From assembly GCF_000004195.4 (NCBI RefSeq), contig NC_030678.2:37367701-37431700 (forward strand): 64,000 nucleotides of DNA, given 5' to 3'. The notes under the pieces are model-generated. The model was given only the letters and a program-made list of their open reading frames with translations, made no database searches and was not told the origin of the DNA. The DNA comes from Xenopus tropicalis. Its lineage: Eukaryota; Chordata; Amphibia; Anura; Pipidae. This document shows, one piece after another, positions 1-11,905 of this stretch (positions are counted from its first letter, which is position 1; each line of letters starts with the position of its first letter). The position numbers and the translations under genes are program-made.

Positions 1-119
1 ATTTCCTACATCATTTTCTACTAAGACACAAACTACACAATAGCTCTAAAAATAATTCCTACAGCACAGTGTGACTACACTTTGCATGTGAAGGCTCCAA
101 TTTACTGTCAGCCATACCT

Positions 120-330
120 GACACAGTTACATAGTAGTATATGTATAGCATGGCAGGTGAGGTTGAAAGAAGACAAGACCATGTCCATCAAATTTAATAT
201 TAAACTCAAATAAATCATACAGGGCTTCAGAGAAAGGAAAAATGCATTTCAGTGGCTACAGAAAATTCAAATTGTCCCAGAAAAAGGGGGAAATTCTCCA
301 ACTGATTAATACCAGTAACCTTTTTGTAGC
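120..330 (-). repeat. CR1/L2-like LINE 3' relic
   Basis: The stretch reads like a decayed version of the segment at 34095-34300: 'gttgaaagaagacaagacc', then 'gtccatcaaatttaa', then an aagg-rich run and 'gggggaaattct'. In the longer copy this segment is the 3' end of a LINE lying on the minus strand. No open frame remains. Class is inferred from that comparison alone. Confidence 0.45.
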
Positions 331-805
331 AATAAATTGAGTAAGTCTACTCATCATATTGCACATATGCACCCTTCAGTAGGTATTTACTGGGGATAAG
401 TGGAGAAGGTAATTCGGGTAAAACCAAAACAAATTACCCCTTAGTGCTTTATGATAATAACTACAAAATACATAAAGGTATTTGCTAATGCTGAAGCCGT
501 TTTTTGCTCCTTTAAAAATAATGTCCATGCTTTGAGAAATGTAAGGTCCCCAGGGCTTTGTTTCCATTATTTTTTCATTTTATTTCCTAGTTTTCGGAAA
601 TAAATAGATCTAGTCATTTTAACAATAGATGAAATTTGGTTTAATTTAAAAAATGTAACATTTTCAATACATCTACCAGGAAAGGTAGAAATTTCCTTAG
701 GCATCTTCTCTCTACCCAAGATAGGGGATCACCGACAACAGCAGAGAGAGGGAAGCACATGTATTAATCTTTACTGATCATTATTGATTAGCCTTTACTG
801 ATCCT
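331..805. other. unassigned AT-rich sequence
   Basis: No repeat family recognised and no coding signal. The short minus frame at 376-567 has no recognisable domain. Confidence 0.5.
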
Positions 806-900
806 TAGTGATAAGCCATTTTTTTTCACCAGGCATATATTCGCAGCGAATTTCTCCATTTGCAAATTGTTTTGCAAAACCTCTGCAAAAATTATTATCT
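806..900 (+). mobile_element. hAT-MITE A, left end only
   Basis: Begins 'tagtgataagcc', followed by 'caccaggcatatattcgcag', the diagnostic left-end segment of family A. The right half and right terminus are missing, so no TSD can be read. Confidence 0.6.
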
Positions 901-1902
901 CTACTTTTTTTTTGAAGGGCAGCATCATTTTATCTATCAGTTGTGTTCAATGAATTCAAGCCTGAATATTTATTGTAGTGTGTAGTTTCAAAAGAATGAA
1001 CCTCTATATATAATAAATGGCACTAAGTTTTGTCCAGCAGTAACCCATAGCATCCAGTAAGATGTTTGTGTTTAAACAGGTGACTAGTAAATGCTACCTC
1101 CTGATCAGTTGCTACTGGTTACTGCTCCTAGGCAGTTTTACCTGGGTTACATAACTCCTTAAAACTCCAAAATTGCCTATTATTACATCCTGTGTTCTTT
1201 CTTACATTTCAGTGAAACCATGACTCCTTCGCACTTGTTGCTTAGGGAAAAAAATGAAAAAATTATATTATCTAATATAATTTAATATTATGAGGCAAAC
1301 ATCTGCCATGCAAATGTAATCTGTTGGCAGTTTCACTATTCCATTTTGTATTATACTACCAAACACATTAGTTAAGTTCTTCTCCAAAAGTGTGCCTTCT
1401 TTCTGAAAGGTTGCAAAGAATTAAAATAATATATAACTTGTGTAAGTCTGACAGACTCTGACATAAATGTGTTTTTACTGCATCAGTTTCCTGTGTCTGA
1501 CACAAGTATGTTGGCATGGCAATTATGTAGCAATCTACTGGGGTCTGACACAAATATGCTAGTCCTGCTTTAACAGAAAATAAAATACTCTAGGGGGGAC
1601 ATGAGTATGAGACATTATCCTAATATAAAATCAACCTGCAGCTGACACAAGTAGGTTGATATGGAGGCACATAACATAAAATACGCTGAGGACTGACAGT
1701 CACCAATGTTGGGATGAGCTAAATGCAATGGAAAGTCTGCCTGTGCCGACACAAGTATAGTAGCACAATATTGAACCATTATAATCTGCATTAGAGCGAA
1801 AACCCTTTCTAGGTATGGTATTGTCTCAAAATAACTTTGCCAGGTATTTAATGAGTTAATACAGGATACAGGAGTATGAGTTTATGCCACACATAAAGAC
1901 TT
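901..1902. other. unassigned sequence with a spaced motif
   Basis: No gene seen. A motif close to tgacacaagtatgtt recurs four times (about 1498, 1546, 1643 and 1748), suggesting an old, diverged tandem or dispersed repeat. Otherwise AT-rich and featureless. Confidence 0.4.
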
Positions 1903-2286
1903 GGGGGGAGATTTATCAACATTTGAATTTAAATTAGTTTTTTTTGCCTGCTTCAAGTTTTCTTGCACTAAAACTCCCAATATTTGAATTATGTTTAAAA
2001 AACGGGAATGTTTGATATTGATTAAGCGCCAAAAACTTGAATGTAAAACTTCAGTATCTAAAAGCTTATGTAGGAGTCAATGGTAGTTGTCCTAGGCAAA
2101 ATCAAGCCATATTTTTAACATGAGATTTTGGACTCACAAATTGTAGGTATTTGAGTTCTTTAATTCAAATGAGTTTTTCATATTCACATTTTTTGATAAA
2201 TAAGCAAACATTTTTTTAAATGCAAGTTTGTTTGAATCAGAAAAAAACTCTCCAATTCACAATAATACATTGATAAATAAGCCCAT
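1903..2286. mobile_element. MITE C copy
   Basis: Starts 'tggggggagatttatcaac' and ends 'ttgataaataagccc', an inverted pair shared with the copies at 8684 and 56285. The interior holds the family landmarks 'acttgaatgtaaaacttcag' and 'gagtcaatggtagttgtcc'. Non-coding. Confidence 0.65.
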
Positions 2287-4136
2287 TCATTGATACACTT
2301 TTGTTGTGACAGACTTGTTGTGTAGGTGCTGTGCACAGAGTGCAATATTCAGTTGAAAATTGCTATTTATTTTACACCCAAGGCAGCCTCTTCCCTCCTA
2401 TATATATATACATTTATATATTGGGGGAGTTTACTTAAATGGCAATGACTTTTTCAAAGGAAGAGGTATATGTTCCCATGTTTTATTCACAAAAAGCTCA
2501 TTCTTCTGAAACCAGAACAAATTGGTCCACTAGCAGACTGAATACCTAGGAAAACTGCTCTTTGATGCCATATCCTCTATTAGTGGATACTTAATCCCTT
2601 AAATTCAAATATTTCACTAAAGTTTTTTTCCTCCTCAGCTCTCTCAGCTCTCTCAGCATGCCTCACTTCCTGGTAAGAGAGAGCTCACTTGTACCGCCCC
2701 TTTATCACAGCTGATGTACCTGCACCGGCTTTTCAGCCTGAGTGAACACAGCCCCTGTTATTTTTCCCACCTGCTATGTCTCATGGAGAATTCCAGCAGA
2801 CACAGCCTTTCCCTCTAAGGTTTTTCTGGTTACTGTTCTACAACATGTAAGTGAATTAGGAAGACTGCTGTATGTATAAATATGCATTCAGTTATCATAA
2901 TTATACCTGACAGTCTTGCTGTAGCATGCTACTAAAAGATAGGGCTGGGTTGTGTGTGTTTCTTTTCATTAAAAAAATATATTATTAAACACTAAATACA
3001 GACTAAATATGTCAGTAGTAACCTAAGCTGCTTTTAAAGATCGTAACTTTTCACCATTACATTTTTCACTCTAAGTGGATATATTTGATGTGGAACATGA
3101 CACTATTGTGTAGGAGTAACTGTTTTGCCCATATTCTTAAGGGATGACACTTGTGTTTAGTCATAGTATATACTCTCTTTTTGATAAACGAACCTTCGTG
3201 TGAATTCTCCTGTAAAGGCATTCAGATCAGAAATTCTATTCTACTCTAATGAATGAGTAAATGTAACCTACCTAGTGGTGTTTCAAACACTTATGATTAA
3301 TATTCCTTTATAGGGTTTCCATGAAAATGACTACATTTCAATTAACACTCCTGTGTAGGAACAAGTCTTTTGCATATGAATAGATTGCATATAGAACAAA
3401 ATTGCATACACTCAACATAAATTAATCAGTACTATTTCTTGGAAAGCTGTGTGCATGCTTGTACAGTTGGCTTGCTGTGTGGCAAAATATCCCACCATAT
3501 TCTATTTTTTTCAAATAAAAAAAAACAAGTTTTAAAATCAAGAGTTGTGATTGAAATGTAATGTAAATATCATTATATCTGGGACAATCATTTTGCTTCT
3601 ATTTCAAAATTGTTTAGACATTGCCTATTGTATATTCCTGGAATTGCTAAAATATTTATATCCCTTTTTCATTTACAACTATTCCATACAGCAAATATTC
3701 ACTGTATATGGTTGTTTTTTTCCCAGAGCTATGCTTGGAACTCTTTATTGTAATATAACAAACAGGGAATTCAATACAAAGTTATACTTTGGCTTGGAAC
3801 AAGCTGTTTTGCCTTATGCTACAAAAAGTGTGCAAGTTCAACTTTTAATGATCTTCTGTGATAGTTATCTGTCTTTTTTAGTTAAGGAGATGCCAGAAGA
3901 GGCTAGCCCACACATTTGTAACTATGGCATTTTGCATATAATTGTTTGTTTAAATGTGTAACTGCATGTAGCTGCAAGTTAGTATAGTTGCTATATTTCA
4001 TACATGGTGGGAAGAAACTAATTCTTTTTTGAAGAAGCTCATTTTTTTTTTGACTCGCAAACTTGTTGATGTGCAAATCTTTTCAAAGGTTTGAGAATTT
4101 TTTGCCAAAGAGAAAAGAAATGGGATAGATTCACTT
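2287..4136. other. unassigned AT-rich sequence
   Basis: Contains a short TA run near 2400 and a CT/GA-rich patch at 2635-2690. A 136-codon plus frame at 3551-3961 has low-complexity hydrophobic content and no recognisable domain; I treat it as chance. Confidence 0.5.
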
Positions 4137-4144
4137 ATTACTAC

Positions 4145-4732
4145 TAGTGATGGGCGAAAAGTTTCGCCAGGCATGGATTCGCGGCGAATTTCCGCGTTTC
4201 GCCATTGGCGGATTGTTTCGCGAAACGGATGAAAAATTTCACCGCGGAAAAATTCGCCGCACGTCCAAAAATTGTCGCGGCGTCAAAAAAGAATAGTCGC
4301 TGGCGACGAAACAAGAGCCGCGGGCGACGAAACAAGAGCCGCGCGACGAAACAAGAGCCGCGGGCGACGAAACAAGAGCCGCGCGACAAAATAATAGCTG
4401 TGGGCGACGAAACAAGAGCCGCGGGCGACGAAACAAGAGCCGCGCGACGAAACAAGAGCCGCGGGCGACGAAACAAGAGCCGCGGGCGACGAAACAAGAG
4501 CCGCGCGACGAAACAAGAGCCGCGGGCGACGAAACAAGAGCAGCGGGCGACGAAACAAGAGCCGCGCGACAAAACAAGAGCCGTGCGCGACAAAATAATA
4601 GCCGCGGGCGACAATTTTTTTTTGTCGCACGACATTTTCGCCGCTTCGCGAATTTTTCGCCGTTTCGCGGATCTTTTCAAAGATTCGCGAATTTTTCGGC
4701 GAAGCGAAACGGAACAGATTCGCTCATCACTA
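4145..4732 (+). mobile_element. hAT-MITE A, full length, perfect TSD
   Basis: Ends are TAGTGATGGGCGAA and TTCGCTCATCACTA. The 8-bp duplication attactac lies at 4137-4144 and 4733-4740. An 8-bp TSD with TAGNGNTG-type ends is diagnostic of the hAT superfamily. The interior is an expanded tandem array (4302-4612). The long frames on both strands across it are repeat artefacts. No transposase is encoded. Confidence 0.92.
4302..4612. repeat. VNTR inside hAT-MITE A (19/21-bp units)
   Basis: About 15 units of gacgaaacaagagccgcggg type. Unit length alternates between 21 bp (spacer ccgcgggc) and 19 bp (spacer ccgcgc). Units near both edges are degenerate (aaaataatagc). Related but shorter arrays occur inside the A copies at 52451 and 54609, so the array is ancestral to the family. 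Confidence 0.9.
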
Positions 4733-5041
4733 ATTACTACCCTTTATGTATTTGGAGAGTGGGGGAAACCAGAATTACTGGAAAAAAACCCATATAAGCA
4801 TAGAAGACCATACAAAATTCTTTTAGATTGGACCTTAACACTGAAAGTCAATCATTAGTAACCATTGTACCACCAGGATGCCTATAAAAGAAAACATTTG
4901 CATGGTATGCAATAAAAGAATATTCTGTTTTGAAAACTGGAATGAAAAAAAACCTGAAATTTAAATTGTGTGTCAGCATATACAGATATACTAAATATTT
5001 AGTAACTGGATATACAGAAAAAGAGGTTTTGAAATATTGTT

Positions 5042-5325
5042 ACAGGTATGTGTTTTCTGGAAAACCATTATACAGAAAAATATGGCAGTACCATGTCCCA
5101 TAGAGTTTATTTTTAAGCAAATAATTCTAGTTATTTAAAATTATTATTTTTTTCACTAAAAGAAAACTGTACTTAATTGCAAAGAGATCATTAATCCATA
5201 ATGGTGGCAAAAAAATCCAACTGAGTTTATTTTGTATGTAGACTTAAGGTGTGGTAATCCAAATTGGAGAAAGATCCTTTATCAAGAAAAACCCAGCTTC
5301 CGAGCATTCTGGATAATAGATCTCA
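5042..5325. repeat. palindromic repeat E, diverged
   Basis: Starts 'acaggtatgtgttttctgg' and ends 'gcattctggataatagatct', matching the inverted ends of the E copy at 51339. The middle keeps the agtttatttt/ttaatcc blocks of the family. No TSD identified. Confidence 0.55.
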
Positions 5326-6340
5326 TACTTATATATTTGATAAGAAATAAAGGTTTAGACTAAGGTTACTGCATGTTGCCATTTAATGGTGACAAGTCCA
5401 ACTTTCATCTATCAGTTTAGTCAGTCCAGCATTGTGATTAAGTTTCACCGCAGCTGCATTATACCCCAGCCATCCAGCCAAAATGTTGTGAATTACATGA
5501 TTGTTTAGGGGGGCAGTGCAGCTGCCATGGGAAATAAACACAGTATTGGATTTAATGAAGCAACAGATTAATATTTATATTTGGCCCTGAACTGGACATT
5601 GTAGTGTGGTAATAGTATGGGCAGGCTGGGGTAAGTACAGAACTGCCAGCTCCCCAAAGCAATGGCTGTCTCTGAATTCAAACAACACTTTGCTCACTGC
5701 GTCAGGGTTAATGAATGCGCCCTACGGTCTAGTTTAGGATCTAAGATCAAAGAATTCATTCATTGTTCCTTCACAAAACAGATACTTTACATTCTCTGCA
5801 TTCATGGTAAAAAGCTAAGTAATAAAAAGGTTAAACAACAACACAATAAGAATTCTGGGAGGAAAATGTAATGATCCAAAATCACAAAACCCACTGAAAT
5901 TTTCATCCAATTTTGCAGGGAAATAGGTACTGTAAGTACTTGTACCAAACAAAGTCCATCAATTTTAAACCCCTCCAAATGAACCCACTGCACATATATA
6001 CACACACACTCCGACTTATCTATACGACTGCATATTTCAAACCCCTACCAATACCTATACTGACCGTAGATCTTAAAGGAAAACTATACACCTGAACAAT
6101 GTAGATCTCTAAAAAAATATATTGCATAGAACAGCCCATGTGTAAAACACTGCTTCACACACAAAAAATTTTGTGTTCATATAATTTACAGTGCATGCAA
6201 ACCAAGGGCACACATATATGTTAGGGCACATCAGCCACTTATTGGACAAAGTTCTGTCTTTCTGTCTAAGTTCTGGCTCCCACACTTCTTCCTGTTACAG
6301 ATTGGGGAACTGTTATCAAAGTACGATTGAGTCTGAATAC
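5326..6340. other. unassigned sequence
   Basis: Moderately AT-rich, with no recognised repeat. The left arm of the B element hosting the following minisatellite may begin within the last 100 bases but is too decayed to delimit. Confidence 0.45.
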
Positions 6341-7730
6341 AAAGAAATTTGTTGCACCGGGTATGAAAGTTTCGAATTCATTCAAGCTTCGTTATCGTGA
6401 CTTTCCTTGGTCCGGGTTGGAGCTGCAGAGTGCAACTGAGCCCTATGGGAGACTTTCCTTGGGCCGGGTTGGAGCTGCAGAGTGCCATTGAGTCCTATGG
6501 GAGACTTTCCTTGGGCCGGGTTGGAGCTGCAGAGTGCCATTGAGCCCTATGGGAGACTTTCCTTGGGCCAGGTTGGAGCTGCAGAGTGCCATTGAGCCCT
6601 ATGGGAGACTTTCCTTGGGCCAGGTTGGAGCTGCAGAGTGCCATTGAGCCCTATGGGAGACTTTCCTTGGGCCGGGTTGGAGCTGCAGAGTGCCATTGAG
6701 CCCTATGGGAGACTTTCCTTGGGCCAGGTTGGAGCTGCAGAGTGCCATTGAGCCCTATGGGAGACTTTCCATGGGCAAGGTTGGAGCTGCAGAGTGCCAT
6801 TGAGCCCTATGGGAGACTTTCCTTGGGCCAGGTTGGAGCTGCAGAGTGCCATTGAGCCCTATGGGAGACTTTCCTTGGACCGGGTTGGAGCTGCAGAGTG
6901 CCATTGAGTCCTATGGGAGGCTTTCATTGGGCCTGGTTGGAGCTGCAGAGTGCCATTGAGCCCTATGGGAGACATTCCTTGGGCCAGGTTGGAGCTGCAG
7001 AGTGCCATTGAGTCCTATGGAAGACTTTCCTTGGGCCAGGTTGGAGCTGCAGAGTGCCATTGAGCCCTATGGGAGGCTTTCCTTGGGCCAAGTTTGAGCT
7101 GCAGAGTGCCATTGAGCCCTATGGGAGACTTTCCTTGGGCCAGGTTGGAGCTGCAGAGTGCCATTGAGCCCTATGGGGACTTTCCTTGGGCCAGGTTGGA
7201 GCTGCAGAGTGCCATTGAGCCCTATGGGAGACTTTCCTTGGGCCAGGTTGGAGCTGCAGAGTGCCATTGAGCCCTATGGGAGACTTTCCTTGGGCCGGGT
7301 TGGAGCTGCAGAGTGCCATTGAGCCCTATGGGAGACTTTCCTTGGGCCGGGTTGGAGCTGCAGAGTGCCATTGAGCCCTATGGGAGACTTTCCTTGGGCC
7401 AGGTTGGAGCTGCAGAGTGCCATTGAGCCCTATGGGAGACTTTCCTTGGGCCAGGTTGGAGCTGCAGAGTGCCATTGAGCCCTATGGGAGGCTTCCAAAA
7501 TCATGCACAGAAGGATCAAAGTCAGAAAGGTTTTCCCTCAGTTTACGCTTGTTCGGATATGAAAATTTGAATATGAAAATGACTTTCGGATTGCCAATAT
7601 GATATTATCGTGACTATTACGATTTTTTCAGAAGCATTTTCGTGACATTTCTGATCATCATAAATAATCGTACCTTATCCGAATTTTACCCATTTCGGGA
7701 TTCAAACTCATACTTTGATGAATCTGCTCC
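6341..7730. mobile_element. MITE B copy hosting a minisatellite
   Basis: Left flank of the array (atgaaagtttcgaattcatt, then caagctt) and right flank (ttccaaaatcatgcacagaa, then aaagtcagaaaggttttccc) match the core of B copies at 11046, 47069, 55425 and 62071. The right end is gaatctgctcc. The left terminus is decayed, so the start is approximate. The sister copy at 47069-47546 shares the 'gatccttctgtgcatgat' segment (inverted) and has only about two core units. Confidence 0.75.
6400..7492. repeat. 52-bp minisatellite, about 21 units
   Basis: Unit: ggagctgcagagtgccattg, then agccctatgggagactttcc, then ttgggccaggtt. Units are highly alike, with scattered substitutions (ccgg/ccagg, gccc/gtcc) and one 51-bp unit near 7170. 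Because 52 is not a multiple of three, reading frames cycle with a 156-bp period, which creates spurious open frames on both strands. The unit is the central segment of MITE B. Confidence 0.96.
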
Positions 7731-8683
7731 TTAAAGTTGCATTATTTCCTGTCAGGTGATCTCTGAGGAAGCACAAAGACCATCACAATAAGGTGGCTCA
7801 AGTGAAAATATGTAAAAGGGCAATATTTACTGATATATATATACTGTATATATATGTATATCTGTTTTTCAAGTTTTCTTTAAGATATAGTTTTCCTTTA
7901 AGATTCCAATATCCATGGATATGCTTGTTTAAGAAATCATCCAAGCCACTCTTAAACATGTAAGATCTTAAGAGTTCAGATTCTTACTTTCAAAACAGTA
8001 TTCCTTTCAGGGCTGGTACCTTGTATAATGCAACTGAATAAACACTTGGTCCCTCATAGTGTTATGTGATATTGTTCCCACTTAGCGCCGCATTGTTTGT
8101 ACCTTTAGTATCTCTATTGTTCTGATATTGTGTGACAGAAAAAAACATATTGAAGATATTCCGTGCTTATGCACTAACTGACCATGAACGCAGGGCAATA
8201 ATTAGTGAACTATATTAACAAGTATGCTTCAGACACAAACACTCTTTTTATAATGGTTTGAAAAGTCTGACCTTCATAAAGTTCCCATTGTGGAAATGTC
8301 AGTCTCTCATAGAGCGTGTCAGTTTTCTATGCCCTTGTTTTCATTGGTAATGCATTTTTCTATCATAAGGCTGAATACAAAATAGTGAATGTATACATTT
8401 TATGCACTGTTATCTACAATATGCTATGTATCTATTCACAGTCTTTATTATTTATGAACTACTTTCAATATATATTATAAGGACAATATCTCTCAAGTAT
8501 TCTTTCTTTTATAATTTATATATAATAATGGTGCTTTGGTAAGAACAGCAGTATCTAAAACTCCAATATTATTTAAATCCAGGCAAGTATTCTTATTATT
8601 GGTTCAGCTGAATCCCACCATTTTGAAGGATTTGGACTAGACAAATCCTGAGTGGCTAGCTGAGGTAAATCCAAACCCAGAGA
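7731..8683. other. unassigned AT-rich sequence
   Basis: TA-rich near 7835-7860 and 8465-8530. No gene or recognised repeat family. Confidence 0.5.
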
Positions 8684-8857
8684 AGCTTATTTGTCAATTT
8701 TCAAATGTGAATTATGAAGGTTTTTTCAATTCAAATACTAAAAATGTTACTAAAATTTGAACATAAAAACCAAATTAAGACTCAAAGGCATCAAATCCAT
8801 ATTCTTCTCATCATTTTTAATAGGTCTAAAAACTTAGAAAAATGTAAAAAACACATA

Positions 8858-9365
8858 GGGGCTGATTTACTAAGACACGATTTCGAATCCGAATTGGAAA
8901 AATTCCGATTGGAAACGAACATTTTGCGATTTTTTCGTATTTTTTTCGATTTTTTCGGCGTCTTTACGATTTTTGCGTAAAAACGCGATTTTTTTCCGGC
9001 GTCTTTACGATTTTTGCGTAAAAACGCGAGTTTTTCGTAGCCATTACGAAAGTTGCGCAAAGTCGCGATTTTTTCGTAGCGTTAAAACTTGCGCGCAAAG
9101 TTGCGCCTTTTTCGTAGCGTTAAAACTTAAAAGGCGCGATGTTTTGCGCAAGTTTTGACGCTACGAAAAAATCGCGACTTTGCGCAACTTTCGTAATGGC
9201 TACGAAAAACTCGCGTTTTTACGCAAAAATCGTAAAGACGCCGAAAAAATCGCGTTTTTACGCAAAAATCGTAAAGACGCAGAAAAAATCGCAAAATTAC
9301 CGATCATTACGAAAAAAACGCAATCGGACGTATTCGGCCCGTTCGTGGGTTAGTAAATGTGCCCC
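8858..9365. mobile_element. MITE B inserted in MITE C
   Basis: Ends ggggctgatttactaa and ttagtaaatgtgcccc, with a 3-bp TSD ata at 8855-8857 and 9366-9368. The interior is a long imperfect palindrome made of short blocks such as acgatttttgcgtaaaaacg and their complements. This copy lacks the 52-bp core unit present in the other B copies. Confidence 0.85.
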
Positions 9366-9415
9366 ATAGACTTTACCTAGGACAATGCCCATTGACTTCT
9401 ACATAAACTTGCAAG

Positions 9416-9710
9416 TAGTGATGAGCGAATGTGTCCCGTTTAGCTTTGCCAAAAAATTTGTGAACCTTGCAAAAGATTCACAAGACTCCAATAAATTTGT
9501 GAAACTGAGAAAATGTCTCGCGATCAAAGAAATTGCTGAGAGCGTCTTTTGACATATATGACAATTTTCTTGACGCACACCGTTTTTTTTATGTTTGTGA
9601 CAATTTTTATTACCCGGGCGACAACTTTATTATGCGGGTGACAATTTTTTGACAGTAACACGGAAATTTACCGCGAATCCATGCCTGCCGAATTATTTCA
9701 CCCATCACCA
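9416..9710 (-). mobile_element. hAT-MITE A inserted in MITE C
   Basis: Starts tagtgatgagcgaatgtgtc and ends ttcacccatcacca. Flanks are cttgcaag (9408-9415) and atcacaag (9711-9718), a diverged 8-bp TSD; the empty site is supported by the intact C copy at 56285. Confidence 0.85.
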
Positions 9711-9868
9711 ATCACAAGCTTTTAGATGCCAGAGTTTCAAAATCAAATATATTGTGGTTAATAAATAACAAACATTCGATTTTTGGAAAATATAATTAGA
9801 ATTTTGGAGTTTTTGCACAAAATAATTCTAATCACGTTAGAAATAAAATATTAATGAATAAACCCCTT

Positions 9869-11042
9869 AATGTCAAGGGGCCATAACCTCTTTCTTTAGC
9901 ACTGACATATTTCCCATTGCTAAAACATATAAAAAGCTAAAGAAAATTCAACAACTTTTTAAAACTTAGATGTTTAAGACTTGTAAAAATTAGGATTTAC
10001 AATATTTAAGTTTATGCTGTCAATTAAATGGAATTGTACTAAGTGAGTCAGAGGTTGTGTCACTGTAATTTTGTAAGTGAACATTAACGTGTAGATTAAT
10101 AGTGCTGGTTCACTGAATGCTCTGCTTATGTAAAGGTGAAGGGATTTATGACCTGCAGAGTGATTAATGAAAGAAGGAGAGTAGGAACAAGGTTGGAAGA
10201 CAAGGAGAAATGTATTATTTACCATAGAGTGATGTCAGCTTACTATATATGCAGCTCTTATTTTAATGGCAAGCTGTCTAAAAATAAACAGATATAGGTG
10301 GAATGCACAAGCTACTATAGGTACTTTATTAATATATATTAATATATGAAATATTCAGTATAAATTCCTTATATATTTATTTCTTGTTCTTCCACATCTC
10401 CTTTGATTGCAAACCTTGCTGGCAGTAAGTATGGTATCAGTGTTGACGACTACATGAAAAATTGGGTATTAGGAGAAGAGAATGTAATATAGGCAAGCGG
10501 CGAGGGAATGTAATTTAGGCAAGCAGGGAGCATGAAGCAAGTGAAAGAACATACAAATACAACATACATATACAATGTACAAGAACACACGCACACAATA
10601 GCCAAAACTGCTATGATATAGATAATAATTTACAATCCACACAGCCTTTTAAATTGAATTTATGTAATTGGGTAGGAATGAATGATGTGCGGAGAATCCC
10701 ATGTTTCTTCTTAAATGTATGTTAAATGCAGTGTAAAATGCTTTTTAAAAATTGCCTTAATATTACTAACAGAACTTTGTGGCTTTTTTTCCAGATATAG
10801 ATGAACAAGTCATTTATCCTTAAGGGTAGAAGTAATTAGGCAGTTTTTTGTTGGCCTACATGCTCTGCCATTGTTATGTAAATTATTGTGATATTTTTGT
10901 TTTATGTTTCTATCTGTAGAATGCCCTTAAAAAACCTGGAAAGTTACAGGACCGTCAAGGATTTTAAAATGGACATTAATTGAGAGGGTCAGGCTCTGTA
11001 TTATTGACCCTTGATTGGTGAACCAATAGAACCAATGGAGTC
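9869..11042. other. unassigned AT-rich sequence
   Basis: No gene and no confident repeat assignment. Confidence 0.5.
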
Positions 11043-11045
11043 TAG

Positions 11046-11660
11046 GGGGCACATTTACTAATCCACGAATGCCCGAAAAGCGTCCGAATGCGTTTTTTTC
11101 GTAATGATCGGTATTTTGCGATTTTTTCGTAAATTGTCGCGACTTTTTCGTAGCCATTACGACTTGCTCGTAAATTGTCGTGACTTTTTCATAGCCATTA
11201 CGACTTGCTCATAAATTGTCGCGACTTTTTCGTAGCCATTACTACTTGCTCGTAAATTGTAGCGACTTTTTCGTAGCCGTCGTGCCGAGTACGAAAGTTT
11301 CGGATTCATTCAAGCTTCAGTATCGTGACTTTCCTTGGGCCAGGATGGAGCTGCAGAGTGCCATTGAGTCCTATGGGAAGCTTATGAAATCATGCAAAGT
11401 CGCAAAGGTTTGCCCACAGTTTACGAGCGCTCAATACGAAAAAGTCGCGACAATATACGAGCAAGTCGTAATGGCTATGAAAAAGTTGCGACAATTTACG
11501 AGCAAGTGGTAATGGCTACGAAAAAGTCGTGACAATTTACGAGCAAATCGTAATGGCTATGAAAAAGTCGCGACAATTTACGAAAAATCGCAAAATGTTT
11601 GTTTCCAATCCGATTTTTTCCCATTTGGGATTCGGATTCGTGGATTAGTAAATCAGCCCC
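11046..11660. mobile_element. MITE B, full length
   Basis: Ends ggggcacatttactaatcca and tggattagtaaatcagcccc, TSD tag at 11043-11045 and 11661-11663. Arms carry repeated gtagccattacgacttgctc-type blocks and their complements. The centre holds one copy of the 52-bp unit that is amplified at 6400. Confidence 0.9.
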
Positions 11661-11721
11661 TAGGTGGGTGGAGGTGTGGTTTTTATGGCTTTGGTTTAAA
11701 AAGGCTGAAGACTGAAATATT

Positions 11722-11905
11722 TAGGAGCAGATTTATCGATGTTCAAATTTAAGTTGAGGTAAAATGTTAAGGTAAAAAGTTTGCAGAACTTGAATGTTTG
11801 AGTTAACTACAAAAAACGTGAAGTTGTTTTGCACTAAAACCCACAAATTTAAATGAAAGCTTCCAGAACTTGAATGTTCTGGGGGTTTGTTATTTTTTAA
11901 TTTTA
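11722..11905. mobile_element. MITE C fragment
   Basis: Begins ggagcagatttatcgatgtt and carries 'ttgcactaaaacccacaaat', matching the left half of the copy at 1903. The right half is missing. Confidence 0.5.

Larger units (their letters stand above)
8684..9868. mobile_element. MITE C copy split by two other elements
   Basis: Three C pieces are collinear with the uninterrupted copy at 56285: 8684-8857, 9366-9415 and 9711-9868. The middle piece (ctaggacaatgcccattgac) continues across the A insertion into 'cttttagatgccagagttt', just as the intact copy reads from 'ctaggacaactcccattgac' through 'agcaagcttttagatgg'. C is therefore the oldest of the three nested elements. Confidence 0.8.

Noticed and set aside
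3551..3961. 136-codon plus frame
   Set aside because: No domain, very hydrophobic and AT-driven composition, no neighbouring splice or promoter evidence; a length reachable by chance in a window of this size.
4144..4858. Long overlapping frames on both strands with repeated RRNKSR or SCFVAR units
   Set aside because: They arise from the 19/21-bp array inside hAT-MITE A; both strands and several frames stay open because the units lack stops, and the boundaries of the element are set by its TSD.
7067..7319. Two minus frames with NGTLQLQPGPRKV-type repeats
   Set aside because: Products of the 52-bp minisatellite; the overlap in two frames follows from one 51-bp unit.
6400..7492. CRISPR-like array
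   Set aside because: Units are contiguous without unique spacers, in a vertebrate genome; it is a minisatellite.
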